Counted from the first letter of the stretch, positions 24,741-34,669 are shown. The stretch: DNA of 64,000 bases from Rothia mucilaginosa (GCF_001548235.1 NZ_AP014938.1:1116001-1180000), one strand, 5' to 3'. The notes: generated from the letters alone by a model not told the origin. A program made the numbers and translations.

Positions 24741-25694
24741 ATGGATATTCACTCGACTAAGAGCCACTCCGACCAGAGTGGAAAGCTGATGGGCCGTCGC
24801 GCCCTGGTCAAGGGTGTAGCGTGGGCAGCACCCGTTGTGGCAGCAACCGCCGCAGTACCCGCCTACGCCGCATCCAAGAACCCTTGCGAATACGGCACCA
24901 TCGTATCCGTGCCCTGGGGTGAACGTGCCGAACGTCGCCGCTACAAGGGCACCGTCAACGAAGAGTACGAATGGGCAGTGATGCCCACTTCCAACTGCAG
25001 CCCCCATCCGCAGACCTACTTCATTGACAACACTACCCCCGAGCGTAAGCTTGCTTACCCTTGGGGTCGTTACGAGGGCGTAAGTGACTTCCCGCCGATT
25101 TACCCCCCGAACGGCAAGGACACCCCCGACTACAGTTCCAAGGATGGCGTTGGTGGTGTTGGTGGCGGCGTTATCATCAACGTTCGTGTTGAGAACGTTG
25201 CAGGTAACGTCTCCTACGCACCGACCCCCACCGGCCAGGATCGTTTCGCATTCGGTGAGGCTGAAGCCAACCGTAAGAACAACATGTACTACGCTGAAGG
25301 CTACAAGGGCAAGGGCGCAAACCCCCCGGTCGTTCGCCTCAACGACAACTACAAGGGCAGCCGCTCTACCTACATTGCTCACGGTAAGTACAACTACCTG
25401 CACTTCCCGGATGGTCCCCGTCCTCCCAAGGAAAATAGCCCCATGTGGACTTATGCATACGGTAAGCACTACACGACCGCTGAAGGTCGCGACGGCTGGT
25501 CCTGGGACATTCAGGTGATGGCTAACATTACCCATCCCAACGCTGGTGCAGACGTTGTGTCGTACATGACCTACCTGCGTAAGCACACCTACGGTGACCC
25601 CGCACATCAGTCGGCAAAGGTCATTCCGGTGCAGTATCGCGTTATTGTGACTTCCCCCTGGGGTACCGTCACTTATCTTTCGGCAGCTGTTTAA
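24741..25694 (+). CDS. Tat-exported hypothetical protein
   Basis: 317 residues from the ATG at 24741 (GAGAGA about 10 bases upstream). Residues about 14-42 form a twin-arginine signal: GRRALVKGVAWAAPVVAATA followed by AVPAYAA. The mature protein is rich in Tyr, Asn, Gly and Pro and has no recognised domain. A Gly-rich loop (GVGGVGGGVIINVRVENV) precedes a likely beta-sandwich. The end (YRVIVTSPWGTVTYLSAAV) resembles the end of the exported protein at 51474-52292, so they may share a C-terminal fold. Probably folded before export and secreted or wall-associated. Confidence 0.72.
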   Translation: MDIHSTKSHSDQSGKLMGRRALVKGVAWAAPVVAATAAVPAYAASKNPCEYGTIVSVPWGERAERRRYKGTVNEEYEWAVMPTSNCSPHPQTYFIDNTTPERKLAYPWGRYEGVSDFPPIYPPNGKDTPDYSSKDGVGGVGGGVIINVRVENVAGNVSYAPTPTGQDRFAFGEAEANRKNNMYYAEGYKGKGANPPVVRLNDNYKGSRSTYIAHGKYNYLHFPDGPRPPKENSPMWTYAYGKHYTTAEGRDGWSWDIQVMANITHPNAGADVVSYMTYLRKHTYGDPAHQSAKVIPVQYRVIVTSPWGTVTYLSAAV

Positions 25695-26075
25695 TATCAG
25701 CTTGCATTAGGTCTAAATGGAGTAGTGACCCATTCGACCTATTTCAATCTTGGATTGAGATTTATATATTTGTGATGTCTATTTGAGTATAAAGTTGATA
25801 GATTTTTAGTGTATTAGGGGGTGGTATCCCTAATAAGTAGACACTAGTCTTCTGTCAGCCTTTGGAGGGGCCGGTTCGTACCATGTGTGCGGAACCGGCC
25901 CCTCTGCATGCATCAGTAGGGAGAAAAACCAAGCATTGCGTCTCTTGGCGGGCTATTGCAGGAGAGACGAGAAGTGATGGGCATTCTATGAGAAAAAGCG
26001 CATTCACATTCACTAGTACGTGCTCAAAAACGATAGAGTGGAATCAGATAACACTCGATACGAAGCGGACGAGAC
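25695..26075. other. Intergenic region with hairpin
   Basis: AT-rich after the stop codon. A perfect 13-bp stem GAGGGGCCGGTTC/GAACCGGCCCCTC lies at 25865-25904; without a T-tract it may be a weak terminator. No gene supported. Confidence 0.6.
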
Positions 26076-27686
26076 ATGACTCAACCCCCTGAAAACCACC
26101 AGCAGCCCGGCGGGCAGTTCAACGCCCAGCCCGGCCAGCAGGCATTCCGTGCCCCCGGTGAGCCCCTCCCGCAGGACCTCTCCGCCGGCTGGCTCCCCGA
26201 AGATGAGCGCCAGAAGCCGGTCAGCCCCCTGCCCCAGCCGAGGCTCTTCGCCTACCAGTCGATGCTGCCGCCGAAGGTGCTGCACGCGCTGCGTCACCCC
26301 TCCGAAATTCCGTGGCTGGTCGCCGCCTACGCGGTTACCGCGGTCGGCTACATTGTGCTGTTCATGGCGCTCGCTGACCTGTTCAGCTCGATGATGCGTT
26401 ACGTCTTCAGCTCAACCGGTGAAGGCTCGGTTCGTGTACCTTCTTCCGGTAGCACCACGGCAAGCATGGAAGACCTGATTTTCCAGACGGTTGGTCTGCT
26501 CATCCTGGGCCCGATTGCTGTGTTCATTGTTCGTGCAATCTACTACGCGCAGCAGCGTGTGCGCGGTGTGCGCATCACCCCCACCCAGTTCCCTGAGGCG
26601 TACCAGATGCTCGCCGAAGCAGCTGAGGCGGCAGGTCTGCGCCGCGTACCGGATGCGTACGTTGTTCTCGGTAACGGCACCATGAACGCTTTCGCGGCAG
26701 GTCACGGCTTCCGCCGTTACATCTGCCTGTACTCTGATCTGTTCGAGATCGGCGGTAAGTCCCGTGACCCGGAGGCACTGCGCTTCATTATTGGCCACGA
26801 GGTTGGTCACATCGCCGCAGGTCACGTCGGTTATTTCCGTCTGATTTTCACCATGCTGTTCAACCAGATTCCGGTGCTGTCGAGTGCGCTGTCCCGCTCG
26901 CAGGAGTACACCGCCGACAACTTCGGCTACCGCTTCTGCCCCGAGGGCGCTGAGGGCGCTGTCAAGGTGCTTGCGGCAGGTAAGTACCTGAACAAGCAGG
27001 TCAACTTCGATGAGCTTGCCGACCGTGCCGTCACCGATCGCGGCCTTGCCGTCTGGTACGTGAACCTGCTGGCAAGCCACCCCGTTCTCACCTGGCGTGC
27101 GCACGCGCTGCGTGACCGCACCCAGCCCGGCCGCCTGTTCTGGCGCCCGACCGAGAACCCGGTCAAGGACGCCGCACCGCGTGTTCCTGTCCTGATCCCG
27201 GCGGCGGAGCCGGTGCACATGTGGCCCGACCCGATTCAGTCCACCGAGTTCATGCGTGAACACCAGGACGCGTGGGCTGACTACACCCTGGAAACCGTGG
27301 ACGTGTACCCCAAGCCTGAGAACGCCCCCGCGTTCGATGCGAACTCTACGCTGTTCGCTGGCTGGCTCACCGAGCAGGCTCGTGCTTTCCACGGTCAGCG
27401 TTGGGATGCGTACGCTGCCGCCGGTGGCGCGCCGGCACCGGGTGCTCCCGGTGGCCCGCAGGCGCCCGGTCAGCCGGGTGCGCCTCAGCCTAATTTTGGT
27501 GGCGCACAGCCGAACTTTGGCGAGTCCCAGCCCGGTACTGCCCAGCCCGGCAATACTCAGCCCGGTTACGGCCAGTACGGTAGCAACCAGTACGGCACTG
27601 ACTCTGCCACCCCGAACCAGTACGGTAGCTCCTCTGAGGGCGGCTCGTACGGTCAGGGTTACGGCTTCGATAGTGATAAGAAGTAG
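26076..27686 (+). CDS. M48 family metallopeptidase, membrane-anchored
   Basis: 536 residues. Two hydrophobic segments (about 88-112 and 145-168) precede an HtpX/Ste24-like zinc protease domain with HEVGH (His241, Glu242, His245) and the third ligand Glu277 in EYTADNFGYRF. M48 proteases of this type degrade misfolded membrane proteins. The last about 90 residues are a disordered Gly/Pro/Gln/Asn tail with repeated NQYG and QPG units. The N-terminus is also Pro/Gln-rich. Start ATG; GGACGAG about 8 bases upstream. Appears monocistronic. Confidence 0.9.
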   Translation: MTQPPENHQQPGGQFNAQPGQQAFRAPGEPLPQDLSAGWLPEDERQKPVSPLPQPRLFAYQSMLPPKVLHALRHPSEIPWLVAAYAVTAVGYIVLFMALADLFSSMMRYVFSSTGEGSVRVPSSGSTTASMEDLIFQTVGLLILGPIAVFIVRAIYYAQQRVRGVRITPTQFPEAYQMLAEAAEAAGLRRVPDAYVVLGNGTMNAFAAGHGFRRYICLYSDLFEIGGKSRDPEALRFIIGHEVGHIAAGHVGYFRLIFTMLFNQIPVLSSALSRSQEYTADNFGYRFCPEGAEGAVKVLAAGKYLNKQVNFDELADRAVTDRGLAVWYVNLLASHPVLTWRAHALRDRTQPGRLFWRPTENPVKDAAPRVPVLIPAAEPVHMWPDPIQSTEFMREHQDAWADYTLETVDVYPKPENAPAFDANSTLFAGWLTEQARAFHGQRWDAYAAAGGAPAPGAPGGPQAPGQPGAPQPNFGGAQPNFGESQPGTAQPGNTQPGYGQYGSNQYGTDSATPNQYGSSSEGGSYGQGYGFDSDKK

Positions 27687-27729
27687 TTCCTGAGCTGTAG
27701 GCTCAAGAACCTAGGCCCAAGAACCTTGA

Positions 27730-27768
27730 TGAACCCGTCGGGATGCATCGTGCATTCCGGCGGGTTCA
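27730..27768 (+). terminator. Terminator of the M48 protease gene
   Basis: TGAACCCGTCGGGATGCA pairs with TGCATTCCGGCGGGTTCA with two G-T pairs and a 3-base loop. Confidence 0.85.
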
Positions 27769-27847
27769 GCCGTTAACTGCCTCGTGCGTGACCCTCAGGT
27801 GAGAAGGCGCGCCCGTCACTGCATCCGCCGCGTGCCGCGGTCATAGA

Positions 27848-28846
27848 ATGGAGACCATGCTTTCATCACTTCGCTCCATCAAACTTGACCCGCTGCTGAC
27901 CATGCTCATTAGCGCGGTCATCCTCGCCATTATCGTGCCGGCGCGCGGCGACTTCGCCGAATGGTTCAGCACCGGCACCAAGTTCGCGGTTGCCCTGCTG
28001 TTCTACCTGTACGGCGCTCGTCTCTCCACTGCGGAGGCTATTCGCGGTCTGACCCACTGGCGTCTGCACCTGATGATTTTGAGCTGCACGTTCGTGCTGT
28101 TCCCCCTGGTCGGTTTGGCGCTCTCACCGCTGCGTTTTGTGCTTGGTGATGGGTTGTACATGGGCATTCTGTTCTTGACCTTTGTGCCCTCGACCGTGCA
28201 GGCGTCGATTGCGTTCACCTCGATTGCGGGCGGTAACGTGGCGGCGGCGATTGTGAGCGCCTCGCTCTCCTCGATTGTGGGTGTGGTGGCGACCCCGCTG
28301 CTCGCCATGCTGCTGATGAACACGGGCCATATTGAGTTCTCCGGAACGGTCTTCCTGGACATCGCCATTCAGCTGTTCCTGCCGTTCGTGCTCGGCCAGT
28401 TGACGCGCCGCTGGGTGGGTGAGTTCGCCAAGAAACCGACCACCAAGTGGCTGGATAAGTTCTCGGTCATGATGATTGTGTATTCGGCGTTCTCTGCCTC
28501 GGTGGTGCAGGGCGTGTGGACGCGCGTGGCGTGGTGGCAGATCGCGCTGCTGGTCGTGCTCATGGCGATTATTGTGGTGTTCATGCTGTGGCTGACCGAC
28601 CTGCTGGCTAAGCGTCTGGGTTTCAACCGTGCCGACCGTATTACGATTCAGTTCTGCGGTTCGAAGAAGTCGCTGGCGGCTGGCCTGCCGATGGCGATCA
28701 TTATTTTTGGCGCGGGTTCGCTGGGTCTGATGATGCTGCCGATCATGATTTTCCATCAGGTTCAGCTGATGATTTGTACCTGGCTTGCGGGACGCTATGC
28801 ACGCCTGGATGTGGTGGGTGCCGCCTCTGCAAAGGAAGTTCAGTAG
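27848..28846 (+). CDS. Bile acid:sodium symporter-like transporter (SBF-like)
   Basis: 332 residues with about nine to ten membrane segments. The sequence (LLFYLYGARLS, then FVPSTVQASIAFTSIAGGN and CGSKKSLAAGLPMA) matches the YfeH/Rch1-like SBF family, Na+-coupled carriers of organic anions related to bile-acid and arsenite transporters. The crossover motifs (FTSIAGGN and GSKKSLAAGLP) are intact. Substrate unknown. A second ATG follows three codons later and could be the true start, as no clear ribosome site is present. Confidence 0.88.
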   Translation: METMLSSLRSIKLDPLLTMLISAVILAIIVPARGDFAEWFSTGTKFAVALLFYLYGARLSTAEAIRGLTHWRLHLMILSCTFVLFPLVGLALSPLRFVLGDGLYMGILFLTFVPSTVQASIAFTSIAGGNVAAAIVSASLSSIVGVVATPLLAMLLMNTGHIEFSGTVFLDIAIQLFLPFVLGQLTRRWVGEFAKKPTTKWLDKFSVMMIVYSAFSASVVQGVWTRVAWWQIALLVVLMAIIVVFMLWLTDLLAKRLGFNRADRITIQFCGSKKSLAAGLPMAIIIFGAGSLGLMMLPIMIFHQVQLMICTWLAGRYARLDVVGAASAKEVQ

Positions 28847-29432
28847 GGGCTTGCACCCTGTCTGCTGGGCGCTCGCCGGGTGCTATGCCGGGCCTCTGAG
28901 TCTGTGAGATAAGCCTCTGATGAGGGGTTTTAATGGGGGACTTTGGGTCGTATCAATCGGTTTATGAAGTGATTTGGCGCGCACTGCCAAAAATTCCCTG
29001 ACTAGTGCATTTGTGTACAAAATGTGGTATTTGTACTGGTCAGTTGGGTTTTTGTGGGGTATGTGCACTCTATTGCATAAAAGTGACCGAGGAGACAATC
29101 AGCACTATCGGGCGTTGATTGTTAAAAGCACTCTAATTTTGCCCTAGAATATTTTCTCGTGGGTTAGACAGATTCGCATCCTGTATGCAAGAATTTATGA
29201 CTCACATGGGAACGGTTGAGATTCACTCCCTCACACCGCCCACGAGCGTTGATGCAGCGGATTCACTCCCCGCCCGCATCCCACACTGGAAGAGACTCAC
29301 TCACTCAACCGGAAGGAAGCTCAAACCAATTATTCACTCAAACACAACTGGATACACTCAGCTTAACAACGCGCTTAGATTCTATCTATGCGCTAATCGC
29401 TGTTCTGTATCCGCCAAGAAAGAGGACACACC
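28847..29432. other. Leader region of beta-helix gene 1 with ATTCACTC repeats
   Basis: 586 bases, no gene. ATTCACTC occurs at 29221, 29261 and 29332, and ACTCACTCACTCAA near 29295. Similar sequences precede beta-helix gene 2 (34955, 34964) and the SLH-like gene at 33909 (33862). A weak hairpin with TTTT follows the transporter (about 28914-28933). Confidence 0.55.
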
Positions 29433-30779
29433 ATGGCTACCATCATGAGCGTGAACGTATGCGATTCCAAGTACAACGCTGACCCGACCGGCGTACGAGA
29501 CTCTACTAGCGCTATCCAGAAGGCTATTGATGACGTTGCTGCACAGGGCGGCGGCTCCGTGGAGATTCCCGGCGGCATGTACCGCGTCTCCTACCCCTTC
29601 ATCGAAATGAAGCACCGCGTCGAGATCTTCGGCCACGGTCAGGCAACCCGAATCGTCGCTTTCACCGACAAGAGCATCCCGTCGTCTAAGAACGGTAGCT
29701 ACGAATGCACCGGCGTTTTCCACACCGGTAGCTACACCACCCCCATGAGCGGTGGCACCAACCAGAACAAGCCCATGCGTATGGGCGTGCGTGACCTGTT
29801 CATCCGCACCAACAAGTACAACCTGCCGCTGGATTCTAAGAGCAACCAGATTTTCCTGGAGAAGCATACCCAGCCCGTTGACAACGTTGCAGGCGTCATC
29901 TTCCACACCCGCATTGCGGACGCTAACCCCGGTGAGCCGGACGCAGTGCCCACCCTGTCCAACATCGAAATCTGGGATACCGCCATTGGCGTTGCGATCC
30001 TGGGCCTGGACGACCAGGGCATGAAGATTGACAAGATCCGCATCCGCCAGACCCTGCGCCAGGGCCTGCTGGTTGGTAAGCCTGTCGGCCACCCGCTGCG
30101 CCGCCGTGAGGGTGACACCCCCGGCGCGGCAGATAACAAGTTCTCCATGATTGACGTCTCTGACGCAAACATGAGCTTCGGCACCTACGCAGGTATTGAG
30201 ATTTACACTTCTCAGTCCAAGTTCGAGGCGTCCACCAGCTGGTTCAACAAGCGCAACATGGGTAAGAACGCCCTGTACGAGGTGAAGACCCGCCACGTGG
30301 GCGCAGGCTGGTTCATTCAGGGCACCCGCAACATGTTCATTGGCTGCACCGCCCAGGAGAACGCCGGTCACGGCTGGCTCGTGGAGTGGGGTAACAACCA
30401 GTTCATTGGCTGCCTGGGTGAGTCTTCCAGCTTCCAGGATGCTGTTACCGGCGGTGCTCGAGGTGACGAGGCGGCGAACTGGTACATTGGCCGTAACGCA
30501 CGCGGTAGCCGTTTTGTGGCTCCTCGTTCGCACAACCCTTACAGCTGGGCGAAGGCTTCCCTGTACGGTTTCTACATTGAGAACAACATTCGCGATATGC
30601 ACATTACGACTGCGTCTGCGAAGGATGACCGTATTGGTGAGAACAACATGATTGGCCGCCGTGTTCACGTGACCGGTGCTATGGGCGATAACGTGCTCAT
30701 TGAGGTGGATCACATTCGCCACGCGACTTTCGCGCCGAAGCAGCTGGAGAAGCGCGGCAACGGCGTGTTCATGGGCTAA
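29433..30779 (+). CDS. Right-handed beta-helix protein, pectate-lyase-3-like (paralogue 1)
   Basis: 448 residues, ATG with AAAGAGGA 7 bases upstream. The opening YNADPTGVRDSTSAIQKAID is the classic start of Pectate_lyase_3/GH28-55-like helices and phage tailspikes. The repeats continue with GAADNKFSMIDVSDANMS and TRNMFIGCTAQENAGHGWLV. There is no signal peptide or membrane segment. Paralogues lie at 35027 and 52496 and share blocks such as WDTAIGVAILGLDDQGMKID. Beta-helix proteins of this type bind or cleave polysaccharides, but no catalytic residues can be named here. SLH-like exported proteins are encoded close by each time. Export route and substrate unknown. Confidence 0.82.
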   Translation: MATIMSVNVCDSKYNADPTGVRDSTSAIQKAIDDVAAQGGGSVEIPGGMYRVSYPFIEMKHRVEIFGHGQATRIVAFTDKSIPSSKNGSYECTGVFHTGSYTTPMSGGTNQNKPMRMGVRDLFIRTNKYNLPLDSKSNQIFLEKHTQPVDNVAGVIFHTRIADANPGEPDAVPTLSNIEIWDTAIGVAILGLDDQGMKIDKIRIRQTLRQGLLVGKPVGHPLRRREGDTPGAADNKFSMIDVSDANMSFGTYAGIEIYTSQSKFEASTSWFNKRNMGKNALYEVKTRHVGAGWFIQGTRNMFIGCTAQENAGHGWLVEWGNNQFIGCLGESSSFQDAVTGGARGDEAANWYIGRNARGSRFVAPRSHNPYSWAKASLYGFYIENNIRDMHITTASAKDDRIGENNMIGRRVHVTGAMGDNVLIEVDHIRHATFAPKQLEKRGNGVFMG

Positions 30780-30842
30780 CCTTCACAGGTTAGGCTCTGC
30801 GGGCTGAGGCTCGTGATCACAAAATCTTAAAACGCACACGTC

Positions 30843-30872
30843 TGAGGGGCGGGGAGTAATCCCCGCCCCTCA
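30843..30872 (+). terminator. 30-bp terminator, copy T1
   Basis: TGAGGGGCGGGGA and its exact complement surround GTAA. The same 30-base sequence is at 33661-33690 and, with one change, at 34670-34699. Confidence 0.9.
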
Positions 30873-30898
30873 AGCATTATTGCTGGTCCTGTAATAGG

Positions 30899-31204
30899 TT
30901 ATTTTTCAGACTGAGCGCGGCGTACCGACGGTCGGTTATACGCCACAACCACGGCGAAGATAAAGAGCGTCAAGAGAATAAGCGTCACCACCACGGGCGC
31001 AGGATTTACCATGCTCATTTGCATGCGAACTCCTCCGTCCGGGACCGCCTCTGATTGCAAGCGTATCGCACCGAAGAACGCCTCTCCCATAGGACTATTC
31101 TCGCCCAGGCTAAAGAGCGTGTAGATGGTGCTTCCAATAACTACCGCTACAGTGGCTACTGCAGCAGTAGCAAGCGAAGAAATACTATAGATGAACCATT
31201 TCAT
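30899..31204 (-). CDS. Small membrane protein of ABC operon
   Basis: 101 residues from the ATG at 31204, chosen because AAAAAGGAG lies 6 bases upstream. Two hydrophobic helices (about 5-27 and 72-92) flank an extracytoplasmic loop of about 45 residues. No family recognised. It overlaps the end of the permease gene by about 20 bases and is the last gene of the operon, so it may be an accessory subunit or an immunity-like protein. Confidence 0.65.
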   Translation of the reverse strand: MKWFIYSISSLATAAVATVAVVIGSTIYTLFSLGENSPMGEAFFGAIRLQSEAVPDGGVRMQMSMVNPAPVVVTLILLTLFIFAVVVAYNRPSVRRAQSEK

Positions 31205-32630
31205 GGCGCACTCCTTTTTCATTGCGGGAAATTCCCAAGACACTAAAGAACACGGCGAATCCAAGAAGCACCGCAATGATGGTCACGTTAACCTCCGTCG
31301 GGAGCCTAAACATATTCAGGCCCAACGCAAAAGTTGCAACGGCCGATAGCAGAAGAATCACACCAATAACCACAGAGAATGGATTTCCCTTTTCAGGCGG
31401 GAAGATAATACCCACAAGATTAGTCATGACGATGGATACCAACCCAAACCCAAAAACGGTCAGGATATCTGATAGCTGACCTCCTTGCGCTAGATAAACC
31501 GTTCCAAGAACTGCACCTAGCGTAAGCATGATCGTTGCCTGCGAACCAATCAGCTGAAGGTAAAACACACCTGCCGATTGGCGGAATGGAGTAAGGCGAC
31601 GCAGGGGTTCAGAGGATGCGTACGCGTAGATTCCCAAGAAAGCCGGGAGCATAATGTACGCCGGAGGCGCATTCCAACTCTTCCAAGGAATTGCGAAAGC
31701 TGCCACCACAGCAGATACCAGCACAAACTGGTTCTCGAAGCTACGGAACTGCATCAGCACCAAAGTGCCCAATCGAGTACTCGCAAGACTTCCAGGTAGC
31801 GCAAGGAAGTAGCTCCTGAGCGGGGTGTAGTCCTTCGGCGCAATTGCTATAGCTAAAGCTAGTAGCAGTCCACATACTCCTAGCAAGGCGAGTACAGCAC
31901 CCGCTGCTCCTAGTACCCCTCCGATAGCTTCCTCAATACGGAGAAACGCCAGCTGGGGCACCCATGGGGCAGTATCTTCAAGCAAACGAATCCGCATGTA
32001 CTCCACACTTTGGTCACGCATCATGCTAAATGCAATAGCCATAAGACCCACAAGAAGAGCAGGAATCACAAGACCGCGCAAACGTGCCATTCCCACGAGG
32101 GCAAGGAGTCGCTCTACTCCCAAATGAATTACTAGCAGGATCAGGTAAGTAACAAGAGCTGGTGACACAACACCCAACAGGAAGAGCTCCGCAGCTTTCC
32201 ACCCCACGACAATGCTACAAGCAATAGCCAGCGCACTTGAAAGAGCAATAGTAGCTGTTCCGACAAGAAGCATCTCGAATACAACACTCGCAATCAGGCG
32301 TTCCTTATTGGTCGCGGGAAGAGTGTATGTCAGTTCTGTTAGCTCATCTGCTTTCAGGAATAGGATTCGCACAATTGTGTAAAATGCGGCAACCCAAAAA
32401 ACAGATGAGATACCCATTCCTTCCAGAATCGGCGCTATTATTTCCGGGTTATTAAATGTTTGCCTAACAACACTGATACTCAGCAGAACATATCCTGCGT
32501 ATAGTGCTAAGACACCAAAAAACGCGGTGTAACGAATTGGTCGATTTGCCAGAACTCCCCTTCCTAAAACACGGCGGCGCAGGAAGAGGAAATAAAAATG
32601 GACGAGCTGATAAACCGCACTGAACCTCAT
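31185..32630 (-). CDS. ABC transporter permease, about 12 membrane segments
   Basis: 481 residues, mostly hydrophobic, with roughly twelve helices and no soluble domain. It overlaps the ATPase gene by 4 bases (ATGA), a tight translational link, so it is that ATPase's membrane partner. The layout (one ATPase plus one large ABC-2-like permease, no substrate-binding protein) is that of export systems for peptides, lipids or antibiotics. No motif identifies the substrate. Confidence 0.82.
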   Translation of the reverse strand: MRFSAVYQLVHFYFLFLRRRVLGRGVLANRPIRYTAFFGVLALYAGYVLLSISVVRQTFNNPEIIAPILEGMGISSVFWVAAFYTIVRILFLKADELTELTYTLPATNKERLIASVVFEMLLVGTATIALSSALAIACSIVVGWKAAELFLLGVVSPALVTYLILLVIHLGVERLLALVGMARLRGLVIPALLVGLMAIAFSMMRDQSVEYMRIRLLEDTAPWVPQLAFLRIEEAIGGVLGAAGAVLALLGVCGLLLALAIAIAPKDYTPLRSYFLALPGSLASTRLGTLVLMQFRSFENQFVLVSAVVAAFAIPWKSWNAPPAYIMLPAFLGIYAYASSEPLRRLTPFRQSAGVFYLQLIGSQATIMLTLGAVLGTVYLAQGGQLSDILTVFGFGLVSIVMTNLVGIIFPPEKGNPFSVVIGVILLLSAVATFALGLNMFRLPTEVNVTIIAVLLGFAVFFSVLGISRNEKGVRHEMVHL

Positions 32631-33346
32631 AGGTCCCCCTCGATTTCATCCACAGTTTTTCGGACCATAGCATCGAGAGTTCCATAGCGTTCTAGCAGAG
32701 CATTGGTAGCGTCGTCCTCGAGCACTACTCCGCGGTGGAGGAAGGTAACACGGTCTGCGCACCTTTCTAGGAGCGTGAAATCATGGCTACATAGCAGGAT
32801 TCCGCATCCTTCATTGCGTAATGTACGCATATCTCGTTCAAAGGTGTAAATTGCATCGATGTCGATTCCGTTAAGCGTCTCATCAATGAGAGTGAGCGGT
32901 CGACGCAATAGCAACGCTGCAATGAGCTGAGTTTTCTTGCGCATACCGTGGGAGTAATCTTCCATCAGGTCGTGCTGTCGACCCGTCATCTGGTAACGCT
33001 TAAAGTACTCCGCTACAGCATTCTCATCCACTTTCTCCTTGTACAGAGAGTGGATAAAACGCAGATATTCCAGACCGGTCAGGAATTCCGGTAGATAGTC
33101 GTTGCTTGCCAGGTACATCAAGGAGGTGCGAGCAGCAAGGCTCTGATGCTCATGACCACTAATCTGAATATCGCCCTTCTTGGAGTGTAGAAGGTTACTT
33201 ATCAGCTTCATGAGCGTGGATTTTCCAGAGCCATTAGGTCCAATCAATCCATGAATTTCTCCGGAAGAAACTTGGAGATGAACGTCAGTAAGGGCGGGTT
33301 TCCCAGCCCCGTACGCGTAGGTAATATCGTGCGCGTTGAGAAGCAT
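32627..33346 (-). CDS. ABC transporter ATP-binding protein
   Basis: 239 residues. Walker A GPNGSGKST (about 37-45), a signature variant YSHGMRKKTQL in place of LSGGQ, Walker B PLTLIDETLNGID (the Asp-Glu pair is present) and the H-loop SHDF. It energises the permease encoded next. The gene order ATPase-permease-small protein is compact, so this is one operon. Family is the drug/peptide-export (CcmA-like) type. Confidence 0.92.
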   Translation of the reverse strand: MLLNAHDITYAYGAGKPALTDVHLQVSSGEIHGLIGPNGSGKSTLMKLISNLLHSKKGDIQISGHEHQSLAARTSLMYLASNDYLPEFLTGLEYLRFIHSLYKEKVDENAVAEYFKRYQMTGRQHDLMEDYSHGMRKKTQLIAALLLRRPLTLIDETLNGIDIDAIYTFERDMRTLRNEGCGILLCSHDFTLLERCADRVTFLHRGVVLEDDATNALLERYGTLDAMVRKTVDEIEGDL

Positions 33347-33908
33347 TTATGCCACGCCCTTCGTCGTGTGTTGATTAGGGATCATCCAGTGATTGCCAAG
33401 TTATGCCGGGGTCTTCAATGCGCCTGCAATCATGCAATCAACGATGCTCGCACGGAACCTACACAGTGGATACTGTCGACATTTTTACTGCTTCAGACTG
33501 TGTTGTCTTCAGACTGTGTTGTCTGCTGCGACCGGCCCAAATACAGATAAGTCCAGTCTGGTGATACGCCAGGCTGGGCTCATGCACTTAAGTGTAATAT
33601 ACGCGGTGTGCATCGCGACACTATCTAACTAAAAAATTTTCTCATGAGGTGTTAAGCGCTTGAGGGGCGGGGAGTAATCCCCGCCCCTCAGTGTTTAAGT
33701 TTTTAGTTCCAAAGGTTGCTGGGTAATTTCTTTAGCTATTTCCGCTGCCGAATGTAGCTTTTCCGGGACGGACAGCCGTTTCAATAAGCAAAGATACAGG
33801 TGACACATTGCCTACATGCAACGGGGTTCAGATTCCTTAATGTGGTGCTAGTATTTAGCTGATTCACTCAACATGTCGTTCTCACATCACCGATTTCTGG
33901 AGAGTAAC
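33347..33908. other. Intergenic region with tandem repeat and terminator copy T2
   Basis: 562 bases. A perfect 16-bp tandem repeat CTTCAGACTGTGTTGT occurs at 33491-33506 and 33507-33522. The 30-bp terminator T2 is at 33661-33690, although no plus-strand gene ends just before it. Small plus-strand frames are unconvincing. Confidence 0.6.
33661..33690 (+). terminator. 30-bp terminator, copy T2
   Basis: Identical to T1 (13-bp stem, loop GTAA). With T1 it forms direct repeats around the ABC operon. Confidence 0.88.
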
Positions 33909-34652
33909 ATGACCCCCCTCCCTCGCCCCCTCAAAGCATTGGGGGTAGCAGGCATTGCCGCATCCTTGATGCTGGCACCCCTCCCCGCACATGCGGAAGG
34001 GAACAACCTCTACCGCAACCCCAGTAAATTTTATACTGGCGCAGTTAGTGACTGTCTCCTGGATAAGCAATACGGACGCGGCCAGATAGCAGATATCTGG
34101 GCATATTGTAATGGCTTGATTTCTACAGGCGTTTACGAAATTCCCAATAGTTCTGCCAGCAGAATGGACGTTATCGCTGCTTTATACCGTCTAGCAGGAT
34201 ACCCTGAAGTCAAAAACCTACCTGAAGTATCCCCATACGCAGACGTGGAGACCTATGACCCAACCTACCCTCTTGCTATTTGGGCATCACGTGAGGGAAT
34301 TACAAGTGGCTGGTCTGATGGCAAGTTCCATCCCAATGATTATGCAACTACCAGCACCGTCATCGCTTTCCTCTACCGTGCTGCCGGTAGCCCACAAAAG
34401 CTGTGGTACCGCACATGGGAACATTACAACTACGCAGCTAAAGATATTACCCCCATCGGAAAACCTTTCTGGAAAGAAACTTCCTGGTACACCGTAGCTA
34501 TCGCTCCGTACCCCAAGGTACCCGTTAACGAAAACGAACCGGATAATCTCAAGACCGCTAAACCCACCACCATCCTTGACAGGAGGACGGTATATTCAAT
34601 GATTCGAGATTTTCATACTTCCGGGTACCAGGTTGTCGGAACCCACAAATAA
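33909..34652 (+). CDS. Exported SLH-like domain protein (paralogue 1)
   Basis: 247 residues from the ATG at 33909 (GGAGAG 5 bases upstream). Signal peptide about 1-30 (VAGIAASLMLAPLPAHAEG). The mature part has SLH-like units: SRMDVIAALYRLAGYP and the clearer ASREGITSGWSDGKFHPNDY with FLYRAAGSP, matching the SLH pattern. SLH domains usually bind cell-wall polymers. A C-terminal region of about 80 residues is unassigned. Paralogues at 36853, 53994 and 55061. It lies between beta-helix genes 1 and 2 and ends just before terminator T3. Confidence 0.8.
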   Translation: MTPLPRPLKALGVAGIAASLMLAPLPAHAEGNNLYRNPSKFYTGAVSDCLLDKQYGRGQIADIWAYCNGLISTGVYEIPNSSASRMDVIAALYRLAGYPEVKNLPEVSPYADVETYDPTYPLAIWASREGITSGWSDGKFHPNDYATTSTVIAFLYRAAGSPQKLWYRTWEHYNYAAKDITPIGKPFWKETSWYTVAIAPYPKVPVNENEPDNLKTAKPTTILDRRTVYSMIRDFHTSGYQVVGTHK

Positions 34653-34669
34653 AATATGATGCATACGCC

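Noticed and set aside
24747..24754. ATTCACTC inside the Tat-exported protein gene
   Set aside because: It is coding sequence (Ile-His-Ser) and probably coincidental.
33393..33632. 79-codon plus-strand frame before the SLH-like gene
   Set aside because: No ribosome site, no recognisable features; it crosses the tandem repeat.
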